Assembly (NCBI RefSeq): GCF_024171695.1
Contig: NZ_JAMTCF010000019.1
Location: 113,047-177,046, forward strand
Source: Actinosynnema pretiosum
Lineage (GTDB): Bacteria > Actinomycetota > Actinomycetes > Mycobacteriales > Pseudonocardiaceae
DNA: 64,000 bases
Direction: 5' to 3'
The notes under the pieces were generated by a model, which was not told the DNA's origin, did not search any database, and was given only the letters and a program-made list of their open reading frames with translations. Below, piece after piece: positions 51,571 through 60,633 of this stretch (position 1 is the stretch's first letter; each line of letters opens with the position of its first letter). A program made the translations under genes and the position numbers.

Positions 51571-52506
51571 CTAAGCCGTCCCCGGCGAGGGCGCCTGGGC
51601 GTTCCCGGCGACCCCGTACCGCCCCGATCCCCCGTCGACCTGCTCCCGCAGCGCCAGCACGGTCACCACCCGCCCGGCCGCGCTGTCCGCGTTGTCCACC
51701 GTCGACAGCACCGACGCGGCGGCCTGGTCGGCCCGCACCACCCCGATGGGCCCGCGCCCCTCGGCGCTCCCCCCGCGCCCGGCGAGCACCACCCCGGCCC
51801 CCGACCGGTCCAGCTGGGTGGCGAACCGCGCCACGGTCGCGGCCCGGTCCCCCGAGTCCTCCCCGTCGTCCACGACCCCGCCGCTCAGCACCACGGCCAA
51901 CTGCGCGGGCCGGGCGTTCTCCGCGACCTTCACGAACCCGGCGCTCCCCAGCGCGCTCAGCGCCGAGGCCCGCTCCTCGTCCGTGGCCTGCGCCTTGTTC
52001 TCCCCGTCGAGCAGCAGCAGCGTCCCGATCAGCGCCCCGGCCCGCGTGCCGGGGTCGGCCCCGGCGGGCAGCTCGGCCCCGGAGGGCTGCGAGCGCGCGA
52101 CCAGGTCGCGCAACCGGTCGGCCTGCAGGGGGTCGGTGAACGCGTCGGTCAGCTCCACCTGGGCCGTGACCAGCGCCCCGGCCGACCCGAGCAGCTCCAC
52201 CAGCGCCTCCCGGTCACCGGAGTGCGCGTCCGAGGTGGACACCACCAGCACGGTCCGGTCGGTCAGCTGCCCCCGGACCGCCATGGGCCCGATGGAGCTG
52301 GCGAACCGGTCGGCCTCGGCCAGCTTCGCGTCGAGCCCGTTGCGCTCCTGCTCCAGCCGGGTGACCCGCTGCCCGAGCTGCCCGTTGTCCTCGGCGAGCC
52401 CGGACAGCAGCGGCCCGCTCAGCGCCGTGGACCCCAGCACCACCCCGACCGCCAGCGCCAGGAACGCGGCGGCCAGCGACACCACGTGGTAACGCATGGT
52501 GATCAC
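51571..52506 (-). CDS. steB: SteB / MctB-like membrane protein
   Basis: The 311-residue protein starts VITMRYHVVSLAAAFLALAV, which aligns with the start of Rv1698 and justifies the GTG that overlaps the steA stop. It has one N-terminal membrane helix, a short coiled coil (QRVTRLEQERNGLDAKL) and a large outer domain. Rv1698 was called MctB (copper transport), while the corynebacterial homologue SteB works with SteA in cell division. The genes are coupled by a four-base overlap, so a division role is preferred. Confidence 0.88.
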   Translation of the reverse strand: MITMRYHVVSLAAAFLALAVGVVLGSTALSGPLLSGLAEDNGQLGQRVTRLEQERNGLDAKLAEADRFASSIGPMAVRGQLTDRTVLVVSTSDAHSGDREALVELLGSAGALVTAQVELTDAFTDPLQADRLRDLVARSQPSGAELPAGADPGTRAGALIGTLLLLDGENKAQATDEERASALSALGSAGFVKVAENARPAQLAVVLSGGVVDDGEDSGDRAATVARFATQLDRSGAGVVLAGRGGSAEGRGPIGVVRADQAAASVLSTVDNADSAAGRVVTVLALREQVDGGSGRYGVAGNAQAPSPGTA

Positions 52507-53687
52507 CCGAACAACCCCCCGACCCACCGCGCCAGCGCCGCGATCCCGTCGCCCGCCGCGTCCAGGTGCACCTGCCCCACCCCGGACGCGGCCAGCGCCA
52601 CCAGCAGCACCAGCACCGCCGACCCCACCAGCAGCGCGACCGCCCCGGTGGACACCCGGCTGCGGTGCAGCGCGGCGACCGCCTCGCCCTCGACCAGCTT
52701 CCCGCCGAGCTTGAGCCTGGTCAGGAAGGTCGACGGGTTGGACCCGGAGTGCCCCCGGTCGAGGAACTCCCGCAGCCCGGCGCGCAGCCCCACGGTCACC
52801 ACCAGGCTCGCCCCGTGCGCCTCGGCGAGCAGCAGCGCGAGGTCCTCCGCGTTGCCCGCCGCCGGGAACGTCACCGCCCCCACGCCGAGATCCTGCACCC
52901 GGTCCAGCCCCGGCGCGTGCCCGTCGGCCTGCGCGGGCACCACGACCTGCTCGCACGCCCGCAGCGCCACCGCCCCGATCGCGGCCGGGTCCCCGACGAT
53001 CACGTCCGGCTCGTACCCCGCGTCGCACAGCGTGTCCGCGCCCTGCTCCACCCCGACCAGCACCGGCCGGTGCTCCCGCACGTACTTGCGCAACCGCCGC
53101 AGCTCCTCGGCGTGCCGGGGCCCGCCCGCCACCACCAGCACCTGCCGGTCGCGCATCCGCACCGGCACGTCCGGCACGCCGACGCCGTCCAGGATCAGGT
53201 CCCGCTCCCGGCGCAGGAACTCGATCGTGTTCGCCGAGAACGCCTCCAGCTGCGCGGACATCCCCTCGCGCGCCTCGACCAGCGCGTCGGCCACGGACGC
53301 CTCGGTCTGCTCGACGCCGCGCGCGACCTCCCGGTCGCCGAGGTAGACCACGCCCCCGTGCAGCCGCAGCCGCATCCCGTCCTTGATCTCCCGCAGCGCG
53401 GCGGCGCCCACGTCGTCCACCAGCGCGATCCCGGACGCCACCAGCAGCTCGGGCCCGAGGTTCGGGTACCGCCCGGAGATCGACGGGGAGGCGTTGACCA
53501 CCCCGACGACCTCGGCGGCCAGCAGCGCCTCGGCGAGCCTGCGGTCGATGTCGACCTGGTCGAGCACCGCGATGTCGCCGGGCCCGAGCCGCCGCAGCAG
53601 CTCGGAGGCCCTGCGGTCGACCCGCGCGACACCGGAGGTCCCCTGGGGTTCGTGCTGCGCTCGGCTGAGCATCCCGGACAGCTTCAT
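52503..53687 (-). CDS. steA: Putative cytokinetic ring protein SteA
   Basis: This 394-residue protein matches SteA (Rv1697 family). It shows RRLGPGDIAVLDQVDIDRR, VVNASPSISGRYPNLGPELL, GDREVARG and a thiamine-pyrophosphokinase-like central part (YEPDVIVGDPAAIG), and it ends with a membrane helix (AVALLVGSAVLVLLVALAAS). SteA and SteB are thought to function in septal peptidoglycan separation, with RipA in corynebacteria. The overlap with steB supports a complex. Confidence 0.9.
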   Translation of the reverse strand: MKLSGMLSRAQHEPQGTSGVARVDRRASELLRRLGPGDIAVLDQVDIDRRLAEALLAAEVVGVVNASPSISGRYPNLGPELLVASGIALVDDVGAAALREIKDGMRLRLHGGVVYLGDREVARGVEQTEASVADALVEAREGMSAQLEAFSANTIEFLRRERDLILDGVGVPDVPVRMRDRQVLVVAGGPRHAEELRRLRKYVREHRPVLVGVEQGADTLCDAGYEPDVIVGDPAAIGAVALRACEQVVVPAQADGHAPGLDRVQDLGVGAVTFPAAGNAEDLALLLAEAHGASLVVTVGLRAGLREFLDRGHSGSNPSTFLTRLKLGGKLVEGEAVAALHRSRVSTGAVALLVGSAVLVLLVALAASGVGQVHLDAAGDGIAALARWVGGLFG

Positions 53688-53828
53688 GCGGCCGATGGTG
53701 GCAAAGCCGACCGGGCCGCCGTCCCGACACGCCGGGCCCGTCCGACCAGGTCACCGCCCGATTCACCCCCCAGCCTGACCGTCACCCGACGAAGGAGTGA
53801 CCAACCCACCCGACCGTGGGGTCCACCT

Positions 53829-55037
53829 TCACCCCCCAGCGCCGGAGGCGGGCCACCGGTCCGGGTGCAGCGGGTCGTCGTCGAACCCGCTGATGTCGTG
53901 CACCACGACCCCGTCGTCCTCGGCGGGGTCGTGGTGGCGCAGGACCGCCCCTGCGGGCCGGTAGTCGGGGACGGGCCGCCGCTGCGACAGCGCGGCGCCC
54001 GCCAGCGCCACCACCACCGCCGCGCACAGCACCCAGAACCCGGTGCCGTACCCCTGCGTCGCGGTCGGGTCCGGCATGACGCCGGGGATCTCGCCCCTGG
54101 CGAAGATCGTGGGCAGTTTCCCGCCCACCGACCACACCAGCCCCAGCAGCCCGCCCGCGCCGAGCAGCGCCAGCAGCCTGCCCACGGCCCGGCCGCGCGC
54201 CAGCAGCGCCACCGCCACCAGCAGCACCACCGCGAGCGCCACGAGCCAGCCCCCCGGCGCGTAGCCGGTCACGTCCGAGACGTCGGGCGCCTCGTCCGCC
54301 AGCCAGGTGCGCCTGGTGCTGGCGAACGCCCACACCGAGGTCGCCTCGTGGTAATCACCCCCGTGCACGCTCAGGTCGGGGCGCTCCCAGTGCAGCTCGG
54401 TGACCAGCCCACCGCCCACCAGCACCGCGCCCAGCGCCACCAGCGCCGCCCCCACCCGGTCCCGCGCCCCGACGCCGACGCGGGTGGGCGGCGCGGCCCG
54501 GTGCAGGGGCACGAGGGCGACGAGCGCCACCACGACCGCCGCGCACAGCGCCCAGAACCCCGGTTCGGGCGACACGGTGGTGTCGGTGATCGAGAACCCC
54601 TGCCCCGGCTCGTCGCTCGCCAGGCGCTCGGTCAGGCGCCGGGCGGCGGCCTCGGCGCGGGTGACCTCCCCCGAGTAGGCCGCGACCACCCCGGCGACCA
54701 CGCCCACCAGCACACCAACCCCGACCGTCCCGACGAGCCGCCCCAGCCAGGCCCCACGCGCCACGAGCACCGCCGCCAGCAGGAGCAGCGCCACCGCGCA
54801 CAGCACCGGGACGCCCAGCAGCGGGCCGGGCACGGGGAACGCGGCGTTGACCGGCCCGTATTCGATCTGCTGCTCCAACGCGGCCACACGGGTCTCGGTC
54901 CAGTTCTGCACCTCGTCGCCGCGCAAGTCGTCCGTGCGCACCCGGTAGAGCAGCGGCAGCAGCCCGACGGCGGCGACCGCGCCCGCGAGCCCGCACAGCC
55001 AGGGCACTCCCCGGCCGGTGACACCCCGTAATCCCAT
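53829..55037 (-). CDS. Polytopic membrane protein
   Basis: The 402-residue protein has about eight predicted membrane helices arranged as two similar halves: each contains a FWALCAAVVVALV / FWVLCAAVVVALA helix preceded by a TTVSPEPG or TATQGYGTG segment. This indicates an internal duplication. No family is recognised, and the cytoplasmic tail is acidic. It lies between steA and recN, where M. tuberculosis has no extra gene. The ATG gives a start MGLRGVTGRGVPW. Confidence 0.7.
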   Translation of the reverse strand: MGLRGVTGRGVPWLCGLAGAVAAVGLLPLLYRVRTDDLRGDEVQNWTETRVAALEQQIEYGPVNAAFPVPGPLLGVPVLCAVALLLLAAVLVARGAWLGRLVGTVGVGVLVGVVAGVVAAYSGEVTRAEAAARRLTERLASDEPGQGFSITDTTVSPEPGFWALCAAVVVALVALVPLHRAAPPTRVGVGARDRVGAALVALGAVLVGGGLVTELHWERPDLSVHGGDYHEATSVWAFASTRRTWLADEAPDVSDVTGYAPGGWLVALAVVLLVAVALLARGRAVGRLLALLGAGGLLGLVWSVGGKLPTIFARGEIPGVMPDPTATQGYGTGFWVLCAAVVVALAGAALSQRRPVPDYRPAGAVLRHHDPAEDDGVVVHDISGFDDDPLHPDRWPASGAGG

Positions 55038-55404
55038 GACGACATGATGCCGCTGCCGGTTGCCCGCCGACAGCGCCCCGACGCGCACGTGCCACCGCCG
55101 AACAGCGTCACCGCAGGCCCACGTCCGCCCCACCCACGTCCACGACGCGCACGACCACGACGCGCACGACCACGCCGGTGGGCCGTGGCCACCTCACGGG
55201 CCACTGTTCCACCGCTCCCGCGCCGACCCCGGCCGCGTTCCCGCGCAGCACCAGCAGTGCCGCCACCGCCCCCGACCGCCGAAGCGCCCCACCTCCCGCC
55301 GCCCCACAACGACGACGGGCCCGCCGGGAAGATCCCCGACGAGCCCGCGCGCGTTCCACCACGACGACCGACCGCCTCCCGGCGACGGCCCCGCAGCGCC
55401 AGGA
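55038..55404. other. Intergenic region between recN and the membrane protein gene
   Basis: These 367 bases contain no convincing gene. A perfect 15-bp tandem duplication (two copies at 55141-55170) and other ACGACC-rich repeats lie in the middle. Open frames in this stretch are Pro/Arg-rich and without ribosome sites. A promoter for the leftward membrane protein gene is expected near 55040-55100 but is not clear. Confidence 0.5.
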
Positions 55405-57183
55405 TCAGCCCTTCCGACGCCCCCGCCGCACCACGGCGGTCTCCTTGTCGGCCTTCGCCGCCGCCAGCAGCTCCTCCGCGTGCGCCCGCCCGGTGTCCGT
55501 CGAGTCCATGCCCGCCAGCATCCGGGCCAGCTCCACGACCCGCTGCCCCTCGTCCAGCACCCGCACCCCGCTCCGGGTCAGGATCCCGTCGGCGGTCTTG
55601 TCCACCACCAGGTGCCGGTCCGCGAACGCCGCGACCTGCGGCAGGTGCGTGACCACGATGACCTGGTGGCTGCGCGCCAACCTGGCCAGCCGCCGCCCCA
55701 CCTCGACCGCCGCCCGACCGCCGACGCCCGCGTCGACCTCGTCGAACACCAGCGTGGGCACCGGGTCCGAGTGCGACAGCACGACCTCCAGCGCCAGCAT
55801 CACCCGCGACAGCTCACCGCCGGACGCGCCCTTGTGCACCGGCAGCGCGGGCGCGCCGGGGTGCGAGATCAGCCGCAGCTCCACCTCGTCCACGCCGGAC
55901 GCCCCGGCGTGCAGCAGCTGCCCGCCGACCTCCAGCGCGTTCACCTCGCCCTGGTCCGCGAGCCGGGGCCGCACCGCGACCTCCACGTTCGCGTGCGGCA
56001 TCGCCAGCCCGGTCAGCTCCTCGGACACCTCGCGGCCCAGCTCCAGCGCCGCCTCGGCGCGCGCCGCCGTGATCTGCTCGGCGTACCCGGCCAGCTCGAC
56101 GCCCAGCTCGTCCCGCCGCGCCGCCAGCGCCGCCAGCGCCTCGTCGGAGGTGTCCAGACCGGACAGCCGCGACGACGCGTTCTCCGCCCACGCGATCACG
56201 CCGTCCACGTCGGCCGCGTACTTGCGGGTCAGCATCTTCAGCTCGGACTGCCGCGCCAGCACCTGCTCCAGCCGCGCCGGGTCCGCGTCCAGGTGCTCCA
56301 GGTAGGACGCGATCTCCGCGCCCACGTCGGCCAGCAGCGTCTCCGCCTCCACCAGCCGGGGCTCCAGCTCGCGCAGCTTCGGGTCGTCGGAGGTGCCCAG
56401 CCGCCGCCGCGCCTCGCCGATCAGCCCGAGCGCGCCGGGGTTGTCCGGGTCCCCGTCGGGCGACCCGGCCACCGCGTACTGCGCGCCCGCCGCCGACTCG
56501 CGCAGCTGGTCGGCGTCGGCGAGCCTGCGCGCCTCGTCCACCAGCTCGGCGTCCTCACCGGGCTTCGGGTCGACGGCGGTGATCTCCGCCAGCCCGTGCC
56601 GCAGCAGCTCCGCCTCGCGCGCCAGCTCCCGCGAGCTGCGCGTGCGGTCCCGCAGCTCGGTCGCGACCCGCAGCCACTCGTCCCGCACCCGCTGGTAGGC
56701 GCCCAGCGGCCCGGCGACCTCGTCACCGGCGAACCGGTCGAGCACCGAGCGCTGCTCGGCGGACCGCAGCAGCCGCAGCTGGTCGTTCTGCCCGTGCACG
56801 GCCAGCAGCTGCTCGGCCAGCTCGGACAGCACGCCCACCGGCACCGAGCGACCGCCCAGGTGCGCGCGGGACCTGCCGTCCGCGCCGACGGTCCGCACCG
56901 CGATCACGGAACCGTCGTCGTCGGGTTCGCCGCCGACCTCCTCGGCGACCTTCGCCGCGGGGCTCCCCGCTGGGGCCTGGAACCGGCCCTCGACGACCGC
57001 GCGTTCGGCGCCGTTGCGCACGCGCGACGCCTCAGCCCGGCCGCCACCCAGCAGGTGGAGCCCGGTCACGACCATCGTCTTGCCCGCCCCGGTCTCCCCG
57101 GTGACAACGGTGAAACCCTCGGCGAGTTCAAGGGTGGCCTCGTCGATCACACCGAGGCCCTGGATGCGCATCTCGGCCAGCAC
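55405..57183 (-). CDS. recN: DNA repair protein RecN
   Basis: The 592-residue protein is an SMC-like ATPase of DNA double-strand break repair. Walker A is in VVTGETGAGKTMVVTGLHLL, the ABC signature in SGGELSRVMLALEVVL, and Walker B in VFDEVDAGVGG; a long coiled-coil segment separates the ATPase halves. The GTG start VLAEMRIQGLG corresponds to the MLTEIRI start of mycobacterial RecN. It is the equivalent of Rv1696, with NAD kinase and TlyA following the usual order. Confidence 0.95.
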   Translation of the reverse strand: MLAEMRIQGLGVIDEATLELAEGFTVVTGETGAGKTMVVTGLHLLGGGRAEASRVRNGAERAVVEGRFQAPAGSPAAKVAEEVGGEPDDDGSVIAVRTVGADGRSRAHLGGRSVPVGVLSELAEQLLAVHGQNDQLRLLRSAEQRSVLDRFAGDEVAGPLGAYQRVRDEWLRVATELRDRTRSSRELAREAELLRHGLAEITAVDPKPGEDAELVDEARRLADADQLRESAAGAQYAVAGSPDGDPDNPGALGLIGEARRRLGTSDDPKLRELEPRLVEAETLLADVGAEIASYLEHLDADPARLEQVLARQSELKMLTRKYAADVDGVIAWAENASSRLSGLDTSDEALAALAARRDELGVELAGYAEQITAARAEAALELGREVSEELTGLAMPHANVEVAVRPRLADQGEVNALEVGGQLLHAGASGVDEVELRLISHPGAPALPVHKGASGGELSRVMLALEVVLSHSDPVPTLVFDEVDAGVGGRAAVEVGRRLARLARSHQVIVVTHLPQVAAFADRHLVVDKTADGILTRSGVRVLDEGQRVVELARMLAGMDSTDTGRAHAEELLAAAKADKETAVVRRGRRKG

Positions 57184-57221
57184 AGCGGGAACCCTACTTG
57201 GCGGGGACGACGATCGGACGG

Positions 57222-58124
57222 TCAACCTGCCGACGGACCGCGCCATCCCTGCACCGGCAGGGAGAACTTCCGCACCAGCCGGTCCGTGAACGGCTCCTTG
57301 CGCAACTTCACCAGCCGCAGCGGCGTGCACCCCCCGACGACCTCCACCCGCGAGCCGGGCGGCAGCTCCACCCCGCGCCGCCCGTCGACGGACAAAACCG
57401 CAGGGTGGCCCTGGTGGTCGACCTCCAGCGCGACCGCCGACGACGGCGACACCACCAGCGGCCGGGCGAACAGCGCGTGCGCGTTGCTCGGCACCACCAG
57501 CAGCGCCTGCACGTCCGGCCACACCACCGGCCCACCGGCCGAGAACGCGTACGCCGTCGACCCGGTCGGAGTGGCGACGAGCACACCGTCGCAGCCGAAC
57601 GCCGACACCGGCCGCCCGTCCACCTCCACCACCACGTCGAGGATGCGCTCGCGCGAGGACTTCTCCACGCTGGCCTCGTTGAGCGCCCAGGTGCTCTGGA
57701 GCACCGCGCCGGAGGAGTCGTAGGCGGTGATGTCCACCGTCATCCGCTCCTCGACGTCGTAGGCGCCGTCGATGACGTGCTTGATCGCCTCGTGCAGCGC
57801 GTCCGAGTCGGCCTCGGCCAGGAACCCCACGCGCCCCAGGTTCACCCCGAGCACCGGCACCCCCGCCGGGCGGGCGAGCTCGGCCGCGCGCAGCAGCGTC
57901 CCGTCACCGCCGAGCACGAACACCAGCTCGGTGCCCTCGGCGGCCTCGTCGTCGGCCGCCACCACCGCCCCGTACGAGCAGGACGGGTCCAGCTCGGGCG
58001 ACTCGTCGGCCAGCACCCGCAGCCCGATCCCCGCCTCGGCGAAGCGGGCGGCCACGTCCTGCGCGACCAGCACGTTGCTCGGCCGCCCGGTGTGGACGAC
58101 GAGCAGGATCTCCCGGCAGCTCAT
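57222..58124 (-). CDS. NAD kinase
   Basis: The 300-residue enzyme phosphorylates NAD to NADP. It has VFVLGGDGTLLRAAE (GGDG motif), the NEASVEKSS segment, and the TPTGSTAYAFSAGGP motif of NAD kinases. Its ATG overlaps the tlyA stop (ATGA), as in the tlyA-ppnK-recN order of mycobacteria (Rv1694-Rv1696). Confidence 0.96.
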   Translation of the reverse strand: MSCREILLVVHTGRPSNVLVAQDVAARFAEAGIGLRVLADESPELDPSCSYGAVVAADDEAAEGTELVFVLGGDGTLLRAAELARPAGVPVLGVNLGRVGFLAEADSDALHEAIKHVIDGAYDVEERMTVDITAYDSSGAVLQSTWALNEASVEKSSRERILDVVVEVDGRPVSAFGCDGVLVATPTGSTAYAFSAGGPVVWPDVQALLVVPSNAHALFARPLVVSPSSAVALEVDHQGHPAVLSVDGRRGVELPPGSRVEVVGGCTPLRLVKLRKEPFTDRLVRKFSLPVQGWRGPSAG

Positions 58125-58927
58125 TGCGGTCCCTCCGCGACTGCCGCCCGCACCAGCGCGGCGGCGTCCACCACGTCCAGCGGTCGCCCGCGCCGCAGCC
58201 ACGCGAAGAACTCCACGTTGCCGGACGGTCCCGGCAGCGGGCTCGCGACGACCCCGTGCAGCCGCAACCCCAGGCCCGAGGCGGCCTCCACGACCTCCAG
58301 GACGGCGGCGGCGCGCAGCTCGGGGTCGCGGACGACCCCGCCGGACCCCAGGCGCTCCTTGCCGACCTCGAACTGCGGCTTCACCATGGGAAGCAGGTCG
58401 CCCTCCTCGTCGAGGCACGCGGCCAGCGCGGGCAGCACCAGCCTCAACGAGATGAACGACAGATCGGCCACCACGAGTTCCACCGGGCCGCCGATGACTT
58501 CGGGCGTGAGCGAGCGCACGTTGGTCCGGTCCTTCACGACCACGCGCTCGTCGGTCTGCAACTTCCAGTCCAGCAGCCCCCGGCCGACGTCGGCCGCGAC
58601 CACCTGGCGGGCGCCCGCGCGCAGCAGCACGTCGGTGAACCCGCCGGTGGACGCGCCCGCGTCCAGGCACCGCCTGCCGGTCACGGTGATCCCGTCGAAC
58701 GCCTCCAGGGCGCCGACGAGCTTGTGCGCGCCCCGCGACGCCCAGTTGGGGTCGTCGGTGTCGCGCACCACCAGCGCCGTGTCCAGCTCGACGGCCGTGG
58801 CCGGTTTGGTGGCCACCGAGCCGCGCACCGTCACCTTGCCCTCGGCGACGAGCTGGCTGGCGTGCTCACGGGAGCGGGCCATGCCCCTGCGGACCAGTTC
58901 GGCGTCGAGCCGAGCCCTGCGAGCCAC
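58121..58927 (-). CDS. tlyA: TlyA-type rRNA 2'-O-methyltransferase
   Basis: The 268-residue protein has an N-terminal S4 domain (RRARLDAELVRRGMARSREH) and a Rossmann-fold methyltransferase (CLDAGASTGGFTDVLLRAGA, VVADLSFISLRLVLPAL). TlyA methylates 16S and 23S rRNA and is needed for capreomycin susceptibility in mycobacteria. It lies seven bases after the small gene at 58934 and overlaps NAD kinase. Confidence 0.94.
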   Translation of the reverse strand: MARRARLDAELVRRGMARSREHASQLVAEGKVTVRGSVATKPATAVELDTALVVRDTDDPNWASRGAHKLVGALEAFDGITVTGRRCLDAGASTGGFTDVLLRAGARQVVAADVGRGLLDWKLQTDERVVVKDRTNVRSLTPEVIGGPVELVVADLSFISLRLVLPALAACLDEEGDLLPMVKPQFEVGKERLGSGGVVRDPELRAAAVLEVVEAASGLGLRLHGVVASPLPGPSGNVEFFAWLRRGRPLDVVDAAALVRAAVAEGPQ

Positions 58928-58933
58928 GTCGCG

Positions 58934-59107
58934 TCACACCTTGTCGATGCTGGCGAGGGCCGAGGTCAGCGCGGCGTGCGCCTCGTCGAACCGCGCGACG
59001 TGCAGCGCGACCTCGACCTGGGCAAGCCCGTCGAGCCCGGCCAGCGCGTCGTCGATCCCGGCGACCGGGTCTCGCGGCGGGCCGGGCAGGGGAACGTCAA
59101 AGCTCAC
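58934..59107 (-). CDS. Rv1693-like 57-residue protein
   Basis: This small protein begins VSFDVPLPGPP and continues with an amphipathic helix (RFDEAHAALTSALASIDKV). It is positionally equivalent to the ~58-residue Rv1693 of M. tuberculosis, between the HAD phosphatase and tlyA. The GTG overlaps the HAD gene's stop by four bases, confirming the start. The function is unknown; conservation of such a small gene in an operon argues that it is real. Confidence 0.78.
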   Translation of the reverse strand: MSFDVPLPGPPRDPVAGIDDALAGLDGLAQVEVALHVARFDEAHAALTSALASIDKV

Positions 59108-59898
59108 CCGCTCACGGTAGCCGATAGCACCGACAGGTCGTCGGCGATGTGGGTGGGCCGCTGGTCCTCGGGCAGCGCCATGGCCTCCTCGCGGGTCGAC
59201 ACCCCGGTGAGCACCAGGAGCGAGTCCATGCCCGCGTTGCAGGCGCCCGCGATGTCGGTGTCGAGCCGGTCGCCGACCACGAGCGGTCGCTGCGCGCCCG
59301 CCGACTTCGCCGCCTGCTCCAGCAGCGGCACGGCGGGCTTGCCCGCGACGAGCGGCTCGGCGTCGGTGGCCGCCATGAGCGCGCGCACCAGCGACCCGCT
59401 GCCCGGCAGCAGACCGCGCTCGGTGGGCAGCGTCAGGTCGACGTTGCACGCCACCCACACCGCGCCCGCCCGCACCGCCACGCAGGCCTCGGCCAGCTCC
59501 CGCCACCCGGTGTCCTGGGAGAGCCCCTGGATGACCCCGACGGCCCCGTCGGCGGTGCGCGTGGGCACGAGCCCGCGCTGCCGCACCTGCTCCACCAGGG
59601 CCTCGGTGCCCAGCACCAGCACCGTGGAACCGGCGGGGACGAGGTCGGCGATCATCGCGGCGGCGGCCTGGGCGCTCGTGGACACCTCGTCGAGCGCGGG
59701 CGCGAACCCGATCTCGGCCAGGTGGTCGGCGACCTCCTGCGGCGACCGCGAGGCGTTGTTCGTGACGAACCGGATGGCGAGCCCGGCCGCCCGCGCGGCG
59801 GCGACCGCCTCGGGCGCGCCGGGAACGGGCGCGTGCCCCCGGTAGACCGTGCCGTCGAGATCCAGCAGCAGTGCGTCGTAGCGGGACAGCAGGGTCAC
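59104..59898 (-). CDS. HAD-IIA phosphatase
   Basis: The 264-residue hydrolase carries HAD motif I DALLLDLDGTVYRG, motif II (FVTNNAS), and the motif III/IV part RPLVVGDRLDTDIAGACNAG, with the cap insertion of NagD/4-nitrophenylphosphatase-type enzymes. Rv1692, its counterpart, acts as a glycerol-3-phosphate phosphatase, so a similar role in phospholipid recycling is possible. The GTG at 59898 has GAGAGGAA eight bases before it. Confidence 0.92.
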   Translation of the reverse strand: MTLLSRYDALLLDLDGTVYRGHAPVPGAPEAVAAARAAGLAIRFVTNNASRSPQEVADHLAEIGFAPALDEVSTSAQAAAAMIADLVPAGSTVLVLGTEALVEQVRQRGLVPTRTADGAVGVIQGLSQDTGWRELAEACVAVRAGAVWVACNVDLTLPTERGLLPGSGSLVRALMAATDAEPLVAGKPAVPLLEQAAKSAGAQRPLVVGDRLDTDIAGACNAGMDSLLVLTGVSTREEAMALPEDQRPTHIADDLSVLSATVSG

Positions 59899-60501
59899 CG
59901 GTGGTTCCTCTCGCTCAAGCGGCCACCGGGCGCCGGGCCCGGCCCACATCTCAGTCCTGCGGCGCTCCAGCCCGCTGACGGGCGGCCCCGAACCCGACGA
60001 TACGGCGACCCCGCACCGGGAAACCTCGCCGGGGCACCCCGGAGAACCGGCAGGAACACCCCTGACCCCGACCAGGACGAGGCGGCCGGGGTCCTCGGGG
60101 ACGTCGGTGAGCTGTTCGTCTCATTCCCCCGACGCCCGTGCCCGGCAGGCACCTGGCACCCGCGCCGGACACCACTTTCCCGTCCGGCGCCTCACCTCCC
60201 GACGTTGCCCGGACTCCGGTCCTCAGCTCTGGCAACCGCCAACTCCTCGCTCTCCCGTCCGACGCGCCCCCTCACACCGGTCCGCGCTCACCGGCCGAGC
60301 CCGTTCCACACCCGCAAGGCCCGCTTCCCGCCCGCCGGGTCCATGTCCCCGCCCGGCCGGGCCGTTCCCCGCCCCGTTGGAGCCGGTTCTCACCTGCCCT
60401 ACAGCCGCTCCCCGCCTGCCCTACCGCCGCTCCCCGTCCCCCAAACCGCCCAGCTCCCCTCCCCACAGGCCCCCACCCCCGGCAGCTTCCCCTCCCGTCC
60501 A
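59899..60501. other. Intergenic region upstream of the HAD gene
   Basis: No gene is supported here. The stretch is C- and CCC-rich on the plus strand, with many CCTGCCC/CCCCGCC elements between 60270 and 60480. The open frames have Pro/Arg/Ser-rich composition unlike neighbours. A promoter for the HAD-tlyA-recN operon should lie in its left part; I found no clear consensus. Confidence 0.5.
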
Positions 60502-60560
60502 ACAAAAAAGGCCCGGCCCGCCGGACCGCCCCCGTGGGGGCGTGTCCAGCGGGCCGGGCC
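60502..60560 (-). terminator. Intrinsic terminator after the RDD/TPR gene
   Basis: The arms 60510-60525 and 60543-60560 form a stem of about 16 bp (one bulge), with a further small hairpin in the loop. On the minus strand it is followed directly by a run of six T's (60509-60504). This is a textbook rho-independent terminator, 74 bases beyond the stop of the RDD/TPR gene. Confidence 0.85.
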
Positions 60561-60633
60561 CGGTGGTGCTCCAATCGTGCCGCGCAGGCCCCCTCAGGAG
60601 CCACGCAGGCACTGCTCCAGCTTCAGTCCTGCG

